DNA of 64,000 nucleotides from Pseudoips prasinana (Eukaryota > Arthropoda > Insecta > Lepidoptera > Nolidae): positions 9,734,001 to 9,798,000 of the forward strand of contig OX621237.1 in the NCBI GenBank assembly GCA_951640165.1, given 5' to 3'. Position numbers and translations under genes: made by a program. The notes beneath the pieces were generated by a model. It did not search any database and was not told the origin of the DNA. It saw only the letters and a program-made list of their open reading frames with translations. Within the stretch, counting starts at the first letter, position 1, and every line of letters starts with the position of its first letter. Below, piece after piece: positions 52,826-63,885 of the stretch.

Positions 52826-53865
52826 CATTACTTAATTAATTTTAACTAAACTACACTCGAAATTTATATTGTTATACAATGTGGATCTGGAACTACGACA
52901 TTAAATTAAAACGAGCACAGTACTAGTCCATCAAAACATTTTAAGACACGAAGATTAGTAGTTAATGGAAAAATTAAAAATTGCAATTTTCAAACAAAAT
53001 AAATAGCAGAATCAACTGCATAAAAAGTAAACACGCTTTATCTACGAAAAGTCACTGACCTAGTGCGCGGCGTGGTGCGGCGTGCAGCCGTTTACCTATT
53101 ATTACGGACTCCGATCTACATCATGTTGAAAATTATGAAAATTAAAAATAATTTCCTGTGGCTAAAGTATTCATTGAATTGGATTGATCATTGAATATAT
53201 ATTTGCAAAAAATATATATATATTTGCATGCCCATGATGGTAAGACACAGTGCACTTTAAAATTTTATTGTACCATCCTGTATCACCTGTGTTCTGCAAA
53301 TAAAATTACTTATGACTTATGATTTTTGTATACGGGTTAAGAGCATGCCATTCTTTACGTGGTTTAGAGGAATGTCAATCGTCCTGCTCCACATTGTATA
53401 GAATTTAGGTTTAGACAGCGCCTTACGCTTGTTTTACGTAATAAGTTCATGTGGGTAGATATAAAAGAAGAATATTTTAGATTAATAGTAAATAGGTTAG
53501 CTAGCCTTATAAATACGTTAATTGGTAGTTTAAGCAACAACCGGCATTAATATTGAAATACATTTTTAGAGAAAATGGCCCGGTTCGTAGTAATTGTGTT
53601 TCCTGTTTTATAGAAACTCTGTAACGCAATAAATACTCGTAGATTTGAACACAAATCGATACTAAAATACAATTAAGTTTCGTAAGTTAATTTATTTTGC
53701 GAAATTGGCAGTTGAATTTAATTTACTATCGAAAATATTGGCAATTATGAAAAAGTTAAAACATTACGCAAATTATTTAGTTATCCACGTAATACAATTC
53801 ACAGTATATAATAGTCGTACCACACGCATCTGATGCAAGAACGTCTAATAAGTAAGGTCTTATAG
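52826..53865. other. Upstream AT-rich sequence
   Basis: Nothing recognised apart from an ATATAT run at 53205-53223. Confidence 0.55.
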
Positions 53866-53869
53866 TGTT

Positions 53870-54110
53870 TCTGTGTGGTGACGGCGAAGAATATAATCAC
53901 CCCATATTGGATAATAGTAATAGTAAATGATCCCGAGGTAATACCTACCAGAGAAAGCGCAGCAGCTTTACGTGTGAACTATGACCATCAAAATGCAATC
54001 GCCAACCCGTCTGCCAAGCGTGGTGATTATGGCATATCCCCCCCCCCCCCCACGCCCCCTATTCTATGGTGAGTCTTTTGTCCAGCAGCGGACGTAATTT
54101 GGCTGAAATG
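53870..54110 (+). mobile_element. SINE-like element D, plus orientation
   Basis: GTGTGGTGACGGCGAAGAAT, AATCGCCAACCCGTCTGCC, AAGCGTGGTGATTATGGCAT, a poly-C run (54039-54050) and TCCAGCAGCGGACGTAATTT end near a decayed ATGATATT tail. Confidence 0.72.
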
Positions 54111-56280
54111 ATATTATAGTGTTATGTATAACAAATGTATAACAAATCGAGTTATCTGTCAAAATCGGCTTCCAGGTCAGCCACGGTAAGACATTCGGAC
54201 TCAGATCGGCCTGAGGAAGGAGAACATGTCTAGTTAGAGATTTAAAAATGGTACAAAACTACGGTGGAACCCAAACAATATTCCTTGTCAATGAGAACAG
54301 CTCATAACGGCACTCTTGGTGGCAAGATTCTGGCTAGCCACAACCGTCACCTCAAAGCATCAAGCGAAGTATTTTTAGGAAAACCAAAAAAAAATTAATA
54401 AAAACAAAACCAATTATCGCAAAGGAAAAAGCTCCGCGGAAACCAGCCAGTTAACTTTCGAGAATTGACTTATCTTTTATTTGAGTAACTTGAATAGCTG
54501 TTTAAACAAGCACATTTACAAATTAGCTCTCAGATTATAAAATTACGCGCGGTTTCAAACAGGATTTCATCTAAAACGAATATCAATGACCTCTTCAAAT
54601 AGTAATGCCGCGGGTCCGTTAACGGCTTTGCTTTGGCTTATACCTATATTATTTGATGCACGTTTCTATCATCTCGTTTATTTGTCTTCTAGTGCAGGCT
54701 TGTTTATCTCTTAAGATTCTACTCATTACATATTCTCAAAACATACTTAAGCAAACTTAATTAGGTATTTGAATGAAATATTTAAAAGATAATTTAACTA
54801 GGAGTAATATTAGGATAAAAGATTACCGAAGATGAGTTTTAAGCCATGAAACTCAGAGCAGAGTTATGCTTAACTTGAAATATAAGCAGACTTATTAAAT
54901 TGACAGTGCCGTTATTATCGATATCAATTATTTCACTGAGGGTATTCTAAAAAATAACTCTATATATGAAGGTACTTTCGAATTCGCACATGCCGCAGCA
55001 TCGCGATCGGGCGTGCCGGGTTTTTAACTCGACTATTGTTGCCACAAATACTACCTATTATCTACTTAAGATAAAATAATGACATTTAATTAAGGGTTGT
55101 GGGTTTTCTTTTTCGTAATAACTATTTTACGTGGTAATAAAATAACAAAACAAGCTTTCTTTTACCATGGAAAACCGATGAATTGGCACTGGCAGTGCGT
55201 TGCAGGACAGACTGAATTTGCACCCGTTTCCGATCAACAATCCTTGTTCAAACACATTTCTAAAATGTTGTTGTTCCAAATTTCAAATTGTTGTTCCGAA
55301 TACGTTTCCGAACGAAATCAAGAGGTGAGACTTAGAAAGTGGGTAAAGTAAGTTATTTGACATTAGTTTGTGTATTGTAATATAATTTGCAGACTCTGTA
55401 AGTGTCATAAGACAGTTGACATGTCCAAAATCCGGGGTATTCCCGCGTCTTATACTGGTTGCCATATTTTAGATATGGCAACCCTAGTCAAATAGGTTAT
55501 AAATTCGTCTGTGTGGTATTTTTTTCCAAATCCCTAAGTACGTAATTTTCTGACAAGATAATAAACTCTACAAAACTTAGCAGCAGTATAAAACAACTGA
55601 ATATACATACTTTAAATATTAGAAAGTCATTAGAGATACAAAAACGCCAACAACATAAATATTGATAGCTATTACAAATGCGGCCCGCATCTCCAAAAAA
55701 TGAAACCCGGTTTGCCGATCTGATAGCGTCCGAAGTCTGCTTACATGCGGCGCGGGCGCAGGAAAGCGGTTGACATGCAGAACAATGTTCAATATGCTTA
55801 GTTTATATGCATCGTACCACATGACCCAGATATTTACGTGATCGCGTTGAAAATATCACAAAATAAATGTTTACTACACTGAGATTTACCGCCGGAAGCA
55901 TGGGAAACGACCGCGAACGATGTCGTAACAACACCTCGTTTGTCTGTAAACGAGCCATTATTTAATCCTTGTCTTTTTCACGTACATTTTATTTTCACTT
56001 TCGTTTACATTTTTACATACTCCCTTGTAGGTAAGCCAGCGACATTATTTCTACACTCATATGTGTTATGCGTGAAGTCCTTTTAGTTTGGCGGTTGGTT
56101 GTTCCTGCTTGGGCAATTGGCCGTGTAAATAAATATAGTCCTTATTGTTATACCTCTGTGTTTCATTTGTCTACCTAGAAATTAAATCATTCGATTATTT
56201 ATTTTCTAGATATTATAACTTGCTTGTAAAATTAAGGCTGTAGTAGGTATTCCGGCGATATATATTGCTACTTCATATTA
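54111..56280. other. Upstream sequence, nothing recognised
   Basis: Several short open frames exist but none has a domain. A GCCATATTTTAGATATGGC palindrome lies near 55460. Confidence 0.5.
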
Positions 56281-56289
56281 TTGAACTTT

Positions 56290-56515
56290 TTGAAGTTATA
56301 CTTCTTTTGGCGCGATGGAGAAAAATGATGAGAGTGAATTTTTACGATGCGCGCGCACACCGACACCAAAAAATTTAACAGCATGAAGTTAGTTCTAGGT
56401 GGTATGGCAGTGAATTTTTACGATGCATCGTAAAAATAACAGCATGAAGTTAGTTCTAGGTGGTATGAAAATCGATAACTATGTTCAAGTTGTATATTAA
56501 GAAGTATAACTTCTA
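56290..56515. mobile_element. Element with GAAGTTATACTTCT termini and internal duplication
   Basis: GAAGTTATACTTCT (56292-56305) and AGAAGTATAACTTC (56500-56513) are inverted. Inside, GTGAATTTTTACGATGC and AACAGCATGAAGTTAGTTCT then AGGTGGTATG occur twice in tandem. It is flanked inside by GGCGCG and outside by ACGCG. Non-coding, family unknown. Confidence 0.6.
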
Positions 56516-56932
56516 ACGCGTGTACATAAGTATACACAAGTATTTTTTTTTAAAGAGCTTTCTTATAAAACCTTTATTATATTTGTTGAAGGGCACAGAA
56601 CACAATTTAAAATAAATCAGGATATTAAAACGTGTTTGGCTGTTAAACTGTTTAAAAATTGTCCTGAAGAAATACATTACACCCATGGACGCAGAAGTAA
56701 TGTCACTGTATCTTGTACTAAGGTACAATTAGGCAGTTTATAGCGTTGGTTACGTCCATAATGATACGGAAATAAGTACTAAAATTTGGTCGCGTAATTT
56801 TGTGATATGATTCGGAAATTGCGGTACCATAAATCAATATACCAACTACTAATGAGGGTAGAACAAAACTTCGACGCGTTGAGTAGCGGAGTTATCTACA
56901 CCCCCGAATCAGTTATCATAATATATTACTAA

Positions 56933-57243
56933 TCTATACATATAATAAAATCGTAGGAAAGTTGTAACTGTACATTGAATATTTTTTTAAAGGATACCTG
57001 GGGCGTGATCTACAATCGATATCGAAGCCAAAAATATAGTTTTTAGAATTTTTGTCTGTGTGTCTGTCTGTATGTATGTCCGGGCTAAACTCAAAAAGTA
57101 CAGCATGGATTTTCTTAAAATTTTGCACTTAATAAGAGGTTGGGTCAACATATAGGCTACATATTACCTCGCTATTACCTACGGGGGAGGAGCTGTGATA
57201 ATTTATAAAGTTTAACGCGGGTAAAACCGCGGGGCACAGCTAG
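56933..57243 (+). mobile_element. Complete non-autonomous Helitron
   Basis: 311 bp, A|TCTATACATATAATAAAATC at the start and GGGGCACAGCTAG|T at the end, with the perfect terminal hairpin CGCGGGTAAAACCGCG. It is the same family as the Helitrons of the triplicated unit (31189, 32622, 34055) but independent of it. No Rep/helicase inside. Confidence 0.9.
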
Positions 57244-57312
57244 TATATGATAAGTACGTATAATGTGGAATACAAAAAAAAATGTGTAAAAATTGTTATT
57301 ATGTTCTTGACG

Positions 57313-57556
57313 GGCCGGTTGGCGTGGTTGGTAGATGCTTGCTTTTCATGATGTAGGTCGTGGGTTCGATTCCCACCCAGAACAGATATTTGTGTGCATG
57401 AAAATGTCTTTTTGTTCTGAGTCTGGGTGTAATTATGTATTTACAAAGAAAAGTAGTACATGCAGTATATCAGTTACCTGGTTTCCATAGCACAAGCTCT
57501 GCTTAATTTGGGATCAGATGGCCGTGTGTGAATAATGTCCCAGGATATTATTATTG
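57313..57556 (+). mobile_element. tRNA-derived SINE (family A), full length
   Basis: The head GGCCGGTTGGCGTGGTTGGT (A box) and GTGGGTTCGATTCCCACCC (B box) is followed by ATATTTGTGTGCATG, GAGTCTGGGTGTAATTATG, TCAGTTACCTGGTTTCCATA and GGATCAGATGGCCGTGTGTG, ending CCCAGGATATTATTATT. It is the best reference copy of the family in this window. Confidence 0.9.
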
Positions 57557-57759
57557 GTCCGAATAAAGAATTAATTTAAAATACTAATTATTTGTATGAA
57601 AACCGTGCGAAGCCGGGGCTGGTCACAAGTAATGAATAATTTTCTACCTTAATGTCATACAGCTGGATTCGTCGTCCAAAATGGTAGTCAAAAACGTTAT
57701 TAAAAAGTCGTTTTTCTTGTTGATTTTTTTTTATATCAACATTATTTTTTAATTCTCAC

Positions 57760-57905
57760 TAGAGATCTCAATTGCTCGAAATTCGGCCATTCAGGTTCTA
57801 GACAAAGACTAATAGACATTAAAGGTAAATCAATATGTCAGTTTTGACACTCAGTTTGTCATCTCTTCTTAGTTTGTCAGTGTATTAAAAGAACGGTGGT
57901 ATGTA
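57760..57905. repeat. Older repeat I, left flank of an insertion
   Basis: CTCACTAGAGATCTCAATTG, ATTCGGCCATTCAGGTTCTA and CTTAGTTTGTCAGTGTATTA recur at 63465-63600. The sequence after the 57910-58503 element (AAATTATTTACTTTTAATGC) seems to continue the same repeat. Confidence 0.55.
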
Positions 57906-57909
57906 ATGT

Positions 57910-58503
57910 TTTTTAGGGTTCCGTAGCCAAATGGCAAAAAACGGAACCCTTATAGATTCGTCATGTCTGTCTGTCTGTCTGTCCGTCCGTATGTCACAGC
58001 CACTTTTTTCCGAAACTATAAGAGCTGTACTATTGAAACTTGGTAAGTAGATGTATTCTGTGAACGGCATTAAGATTTTCACACAAAAATAGAAAAGGAA
58101 TAATAATTTTGGGGGTTCCCCATACATAGAACTGAAACTCAATTTTTTTTCATTTTACCCATACATGTATGGATAGGTCTTCAAAAATGATATTGAAGTT
58201 TCTAATATCATTTTTTTCTAAACTGAATAGTTTGCGTGAGAGATTCTTCCAAAGTGGAAAAATGAGAGTCCCCCCACTGTAACTTCTAAAATAAGAAAAT
58301 GATAAAACTAAAAAAAATATATGATGTACATTACCATGTAAACTAACAAAGAAAATTAATTTGAACGAAATCTAGCAACTATTTTTTTTTTTAATGCGTC
58401 GTAAATCGTAAACCGCAATTTACCTTTCATTTCATCAACTGAAATACTTGCTGCTGCGGAACACTTCATGGGCGAGTCCGACTCGCACTTGGCCGGTTTT
58501 TTT
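57910..58503. mobile_element. ~590-bp dispersed repeat (GGGTTCCGTAGCC family), copy 1
   Basis: Starts AGGGTTCCGTAGCCAAATGG and CAAAAAACGGAACCCTTA (a hairpin), then GTCTGTC runs. It ends GAGTCCGACTCGCACTTGGC CGG then poly-T. A second copy at 62354-62929 matches over the length. I recognise the type as a common lepidopteran non-coding repeat but not its class. Confidence 0.75.
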
Positions 58504-58689
58504 CTTTTAAAATTATTTACTTTTAATGCCTATTATGTACAAATATTAGCTTTCTGCAGGAACAAAAAAGTGGACGGATGTGTATGATATTTGGAACTGT
58601 TAAAGTTCATATGGACTTTTTTGTTCCACGAATTAATATTATGATAAAGCAAAACTTAGCCAACGAGACAAATTGAATTTTATCCGTCA

Positions 58690-58825
58690 TTTAAGGTACA
58701 TCAGCATCATCATATGAGCCGAGATACATCCACTGCTGAACAAAAGCCTCCCGCAAAGAACTCCACAATTGCCGGATGGCGCAATCCGGCAATTGTGGAG
58801 TTCTTCGTATCCAGTAATTTTAAGT
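58690..58825 (-). mobile_element. RTE-like LINE 3' fragment with palindrome
   Basis: CATCATCATATGAGCCGAGA, TACATCCACTGCTGAACAAA and AACTCCACAATTGCCGGAT follow the family. At 58755-58806 the expected continuation is replaced by an inverted copy of the preceding 22 bp, after which GTATCCAGTAATTTTA resumes. Confidence 0.75.
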
Positions 58826-58833
58826 TTAACGTG

Positions 58834-58891
58834 GTCTAATAAAGATTTTTATCCATAAAGTGTCCTTTATGGATAAAAATCTTTATTAGAC
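58834..58891. repeat. Perfect 27-bp inverted repeat with 4-nt loop
   Basis: The left arm GTCTAATAAAGATTTTTATC then CATAAAG and its exact complement are separated by TGTC. It lies only about 30 bp from another such palindrome. Confidence 0.94.
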
Positions 58892-58946
58892 TGTCGGCAA
58901 CACAAGTTACTAAAACCCTGTTTAATCATGGAACGCGAAATATTAA

Positions 58947-59131
58947 TCCCACTAATATTATAAACACGAAAGTTTGTAAGTATGGATGGATGGATGTTTG
59001 TAACTCATTCACGTAAAAACTATTGAATGGATTTTAATGAAACTTTACAATAATATAGCTTATACATCAGAATAACACATAGGCTATAATTAATAAAGTC
59101 TAACGCGGGTAAAACCGCGGGGCACAGCTAG
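58947..59131 (+). mobile_element. Complete short Helitron (185 bp)
   Basis: A|TCCCACTAATATTATAAACA start, ACACATAGGCTATAATTAAT middle, GCGGGTAAAACCGCGGGGCA then CAGCTAG|T end. Remnants of the same subfamily are at 2086, 3775, 22663 and 52256. Confidence 0.88.
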
Positions 59132-59410
59132 TAGAGAATAATAAAAACATTGTAATTAATTGGCTTTGTGCATGACTATATTACAATGAAAACAATTTGT
59201 TAATGATGAACATGACTTTATATATATTTATACATGTACACTTTGCTGTCGTCATGTCACGTCACTGACGAGATTTCTTATCGCTTCCTAAAGTAAAGAG
59301 ATCAAATTGTTGTTATATCACGCGCAACGTGACTTTGTGTCACTAAGACCCGTCTGCTACAGCATCTTTAAGTAGACTTTGTTAGTCTAAAGTTTTTCGT
59401 ATATAGTATA

Positions 59411-59551
59411 GTACAGACGCCAGCACATCCAGATACCGCAATCGGTCAAATTTCTTTTATAGATTTTCAACTTTATCACATAAGCTTAAAGTTCACTTTC
59501 AATTGGGGAAATTTGACAGATTGGGGTAGCTTGATGTGCTGGCGTCTGTAC
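59411..59551. mobile_element. GTACAGACGCC MITE, copy 6
   Basis: GTACAGACGCCAGCACATCC to GTGCTGGCGTCTGTAC, 141 bp, next to an ATATATATAT run. Confidence 0.9.
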
Positions 59552-59559
59552 ATATATAT

Positions 59560-60080
59560 ATATATAGTAAGTCTTTAGTTTTAGTCTGTGATATTTTATT
59601 TATTTATTTAGTATAACAAACCTACCTTTACAAACCTGTAAATTTATATATTTGAAATCGTTTAATTTATATCGTTGAATTTTTCCTATAAGTACGAAAC
59701 ATTTTTATGAGGGCATTCATAGGTTAATTGAAATATCTGAAAAAATTTAGGCGTGCAGGTGAATATATGGAAAAGGAATTGCCTTTTGTTTCGTTATAGA
59801 ATTTATAGAGGCATTTAAAATCTGTATGAGCGCTGTATGAACGCGTCCGTAAAAGTGAATCAATCTTTAAGGTAAGTATTTATAAATCAAACTGAACTCA
59901 TGCTCAACTTATACTTAAATAGTTTACCTAATAAGATGTGTGAAATTTAGCACACCTCTGAAATCAGTTTATTATCTAAATAGGGGCTTAAGTTTCTACA
60001 CACAACTATAGCTGGCATTACCAAGTACCGACTCAACAGCCCGCCGTAGAAGGTGTGACTTTGGAAGAAGAAGATACTTG
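59560..60080. other. Upstream sequence, nothing recognised
   Basis: AT-rich, no shared repeat or motif. Confidence 0.55.
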
Positions 60081-60082
60081 GG

Positions 60083-60292
60083 AACGATGAAATAAAATGA
60101 AATGAAATTTTATTAAGCACTTGGGTATTAACATACACTTGTACTTGTCAAGGTCACAATGCAGTACATAAACATAGTGGATAGTATGAAAGTTACAAAA
60201 AAAAATTAATTAGTCCGTATATTTCCTGAAATCCTTAAATAAATAACAAGTTACTAATCTATTATTTTGAAATTAAGTTCTACTATGAAATA
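60083..60292 (-). mobile_element. LINE 3'-end fragment, (AAATG)n tail
   Basis: AAATAAAATGAAATGAAATT, AAGCACTTGGGTATTAACAT and CAAGTTACTAATCTATTATT; partner of 6403-6620. Confidence 0.6.
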
Positions 60293-60299
60293 TAGGTAT

Positions 60300-61985
60300 A
60301 TATCTATGAAATCATGAAACTGAACAAACTAAAGAGAACTTGTTGAAAGTGTGAAATACGAAACATAGTTTTTGGGGTCCCCATGCAGAATGAACCAGCT
60401 GATTATACAGGAAGTTAATTTTATTTTTGTGTTGTGTTAATCTTTTATGTTGAGGTGTGGTCGCGTCTTTCAGTTTCATAGCATAATTAACAACTATTAT
60501 AGTTACACCTTGTGGTACGCTATGGCTTTTAAATTCTAGTCTCTTCTGTTTTTAGTTATACTTAGCTATTGTTTTCCACTTCATTATTTGTTATCATTTG
60601 CATACAGTTTATAATCATTATAATGGGGTACTTATAAATTGAATCGTTTAGCGAAATTCTCCAAATGTCTAATCATACTTTAGTCTTACATGATAGGAGT
60701 CAATTAAAATTTTAATTGGTGTATTATACACTTAGTCATCGAGCGAGAGTCAGCTCTCCGCATTTCAATCACATTAAAGACATCATCTTGATGAATTCGA
60801 CCATAGTTTATTCGAGGCCGCTGTAAGAAAGCGTTTCTGACATATGTCAGTTGGTATATGATATCAGTTTTACTCTTGTCTTTTGTTCAATCTTTTTCTT
60901 ATTTATTACATTTTAAAATATAAAAAATAGGATCTGCAACCGGCAGCAGGAACAGGGTTCGTGCTACCGGAGGTTACGGCTTTAGAGACAGGAACCTCCC
61001 GACAGTGCGAGCCGTGTCCTAAAACACCGCTTTTTGGGTCTGGTTCTTGACCCAACTACCTAACGTAAGCCTCTTTAGGTTTCTTTCGAACCTCTTTTAT
61101 TCTTATTATTGGTACATAACATTATTATAAAATTATTAGAAAGAAAAAGGATTTTTTTACTAGATGGACTCGAGAATTGGCCTAAAACTTGCAGAAAAAT
61201 CCCAATTTGGCTTTTGGTCAGCGCTTTTAAATTGTAGCTCTGCGCACGTGAAAGATCACCAGAACATCATCAGGTAGGTGTTGGGGTTCATCATCGGATG
61301 AGACGTATTAGAAGTATACCTGTTTGCCGATTTGGCTGTTTAAAAAAGAGTTACTGTATCCCAGTCTTGTCTCCTGACCTTGTTCCCTGCCAAAACACGC
61401 GACAGATACAAAAAGTTGAGCATTTGCAGTTCCACTTATACTGGCGGATAATATACAGACAATCATTTAAGAATGTCACCAAGCAAGCTCACTGCTTGCA
61501 GTTCGTTCGTGACACTTAACTCACATAAAAGACACGTTTTGCCGCAAATACTATGAGTAACTCATAATTTCTCTGTCTCAACAAAAAAAGACGTCGGTAA
61601 AAACCAATTTTTTGTAAGAACACGTTGAAAGTCAATTAAGAAAATAAGGGGTTCTTTTGACCGATGAATAGGCTATGGTCGTGATGTTTATTTTGTACTC
61701 GTATCTACGCTGCGGTTAAGTTATTGTGTTCTTTTTTTATACAAGGTGTAACATAAATATGGTGGATACTTAAGGAGCATTATCTACACATTAATATAAA
61801 GATATGAAACCAAATCAGTTGATGAAAAAAAAGTTTTTTTTTGTATTTTATTACGGTTTTTGCATGTTGATCTTCTACATATTGTTCATTTTCATAGGCA
61901 AACTAATCTCCTTTAGTTAAGTCCACTATTTATGTTATAGTTTGTACATAACAGCGCAATCTCAGTTTTAAACTAGTGTACAATA
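60300..61985. other. Upstream sequence, one unidentified GC-rich patch
   Basis: At 60935-61090 (GCAACCGGCAGCAGGAAC, GTGCTACCGGAGG, CAGTGCGAGCCGTGTCC, GACCCAACTACC) the text looks like a fragment of a retroelement ORF, but no frame stays open. The rest shows nothing recognisable. Confidence 0.45.
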
Positions 61986-61991
61986 GATATC

Positions 61992-62262
61992 ATCATCACA
62001 TCATGTTTTAGCCGAATCATATCCAATGCTGAACAAATGCCTCCTCAAAAGATTTCCACAATGGAGTTGTGTCTGTCATTGGGAGGGATATGCTATAATC
62101 GCCACGCTTGGCAGACGGGTTGGTGATGGCAGTATGATGGTCATAGTACACGGAGAGACGTTGCTGCCCGTTTTCTGGGAGATATTCTCTCGGGACTGGA
62201 TTTACGCTCCCCACGGGACGAGTTGGGATAGTCGTATTCAGTGCCGTCAGCCACACAGCAAT
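61992..62262 (-). mobile_element. SINE-like element D
   Basis: CATCATGTTTTAGCCGAATC, TCCAATGCTGAACAAATGCC, CGCCACGCTTGGCAGACGGG, CTCGGGACTGGATTTACGCT and GCCGTCAGCCACACAGC; reverse orientation. The open frames over it derive from the repeat. Confidence 0.75.
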
Positions 62263-62305
62263 AAATATGACCAAGTTACTTTTCGTCACATGTATGGGTT
62301 TCGTA

Positions 62306-62952
62306 ACGTGCGTATAGAAGTTTTACTTAAAAAAAAAAACTCCAATGGTTTTTAGGGTTCCGTAGCCAAATGGCAAAAAAACGGAACCCTTATAGATTCG
62401 TCATGTCTGTCTGTCCGTCCGTATGTCACAGCCATTTTTTTCCGCAACTATAAGAGCTGTACTATTGAAACTTGGTAAGTAGATGTATTCTGTGAACCGC
62501 ATTAAGATTTTAACACAAAAATAGAAAAATAATAATAATTTTTGGGGTTCCCCATACAAAGAACTGAAACTCAAAAATTTTTTTTTCATTGTACCCATAC
62601 ATGTGGGGTATCTATGGATAGGTCTTCAAAAATGATATTGAGGTTTCTAATATAATTTTTTTCTAAACTGAATAGTTTGCGCGAGAGACACTTCCAAAGT
62701 GGAAAAATGAGTGTAATTTCTATAATAAGAGAATCAAAAAACTAAAAAAAATGTATGATGTACATTACCATGGAAACTAACAACGAAAATTGGTTTGAAC
62801 GAGATCTAGCAAGTAGTTTTTTTTTAATACGTAATAAACCGCAATTTGCTTTCATTTAATCAACTGAAATACTTGCTGCTACGGAACCCTTCATGTGCGA
62901 GTCCAACTCGCACTTGGCCGATTTTTTTTAAGTACAACTTCTATACGCACGT
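62306..62952. mobile_element. Inverted-repeat-flanked block enclosing repeat copy 2
   Basis: ACGTGCGTATAGAAGTTTTA then CTTAAAAAAAA at 62306-62338 faces TTTTTTTTAAG then TACAACTTCTATACGCACGT at 62922-62952. The whole interval between is occupied by the GGGTTCCGTAGCC repeat. Either that repeat landed in the middle of a palindromic element, or these are its true long termini here. Confidence 0.8.
62354..62929. mobile_element. GGGTTCCGTAGCC repeat, copy 2
   Basis: Matches 57910-58503 from AGGGTTCCGTAGCC through CATTAAGATTTTAACAC to GTCCAACTCGCACTTGGCC; small deletions relative to copy 1. Confidence 0.78.
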
Positions 62953-63075
62953 TCTACTTGGGGAGTGAGCTGGTGAATGGGTGACGAGAGCTTTACGAAA
63001 AGTGTATTCGGGCCAAATAAACAGAAGTTGAGTGGGAGATATAAGTTAGTGAAGATAGAAAGAGAGAGTAATGGT
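62953..63075 (+). repeat. Dispersed repeat H
   Basis: GGGGAGTGAGCTGGTGAATG, GGTGACGAGAGCTTTACGAA and GGGAGATATAAGTTAGTGAA; partner of 29640-29770. Confidence 0.7.
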
Positions 63076-63464
63076 CATACAGTACAGAGGATACTACTTT
63101 TAAAGTTAGGTCCTCGACTCAGGGTGGTTATCAATAAAGCGTGGGGTGCATGAGAGAGTGGGCCAGTTGACGTGTTTATTACAAACATACTATTGCTTTT
63201 TATAGCAACATATGCTTTGCTTGATTGATGATAAATGGTACGATAATTTTTTCACCATTAACTTGTCTACTTCATACTTCATTTATCTCGCATAATTCAA
63301 TACTGTTCTCTACTATACCTATCTATATAAATACTAGTGAATGCATTTGTTGATTATACGACTTTATTGACAACTCTTCTCAGTGTTGCCACTGCGATTT
63401 CCAAATAGAATACAGTCGTTTATCTTCTTGATACATTTTCCTATCAATATTATCTTTTTAATTT

Positions 63465-63745
63465 TCACTAGAGTTCGCACTTGTTTGAAATTCGACCATT
63501 TAAGTTCTATTGTCAAAGACTATAGGCATTAAAATCAAATGATATTATTTGGTTCTGAGTTTCGATACTCAGTTTGTCAGTGTGTCAAAAGCATGTATTT
63601 TTTGTTTATTAAAATATTTCTACTTCTAAGCTTCCTTCTCGATATGAACTTATCTATTCCAAATTTCATACTCTGCCATCCTTGCAATTTTCGAAAGGGG
63701 TACAAACTTATTGCTTCACGTATTAATATTATGATTATTAATTTC
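63465..63745. repeat. Older repeat I, uninterrupted copy
   Basis: TTTTCACTAGAGTTCGCACT, AAATTCGACCATTTAAGTTC and CTCAGTTTGTCAGTGTGTCA, followed by TGTTTATTAAAATATTTC and ACGTATTAATATTATGAT. These correspond to 57760-57905 plus sequence beyond 58503. Confidence 0.55.
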
Positions 63746-63885
63746 CGTTAAGCCACACTCTAGGTGCAAAAGGCTAGGCCGTTTTTTTTTCTTTAGGGTC
63801 ATATCCCGCCTAATAATTCTCATTATTCATTTCGGTTAAGCCACACCCTAGGTGCAAAAGGCTAGTCTGTTTTATTTCGAAGTGA
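63736..63885. repeat. ~85-bp tandem duplication
   Basis: GTTAAGCCACACTCTAGGTG then CAAAAGGCTAG (63747-63777) recurs as GTTAAGCCACACCCTAGGTG then CAAAAGGCTAG about 86 bp later. It is followed by GAAGTGAAAACTTC, a short palindrome-like site. Confidence 0.8.
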
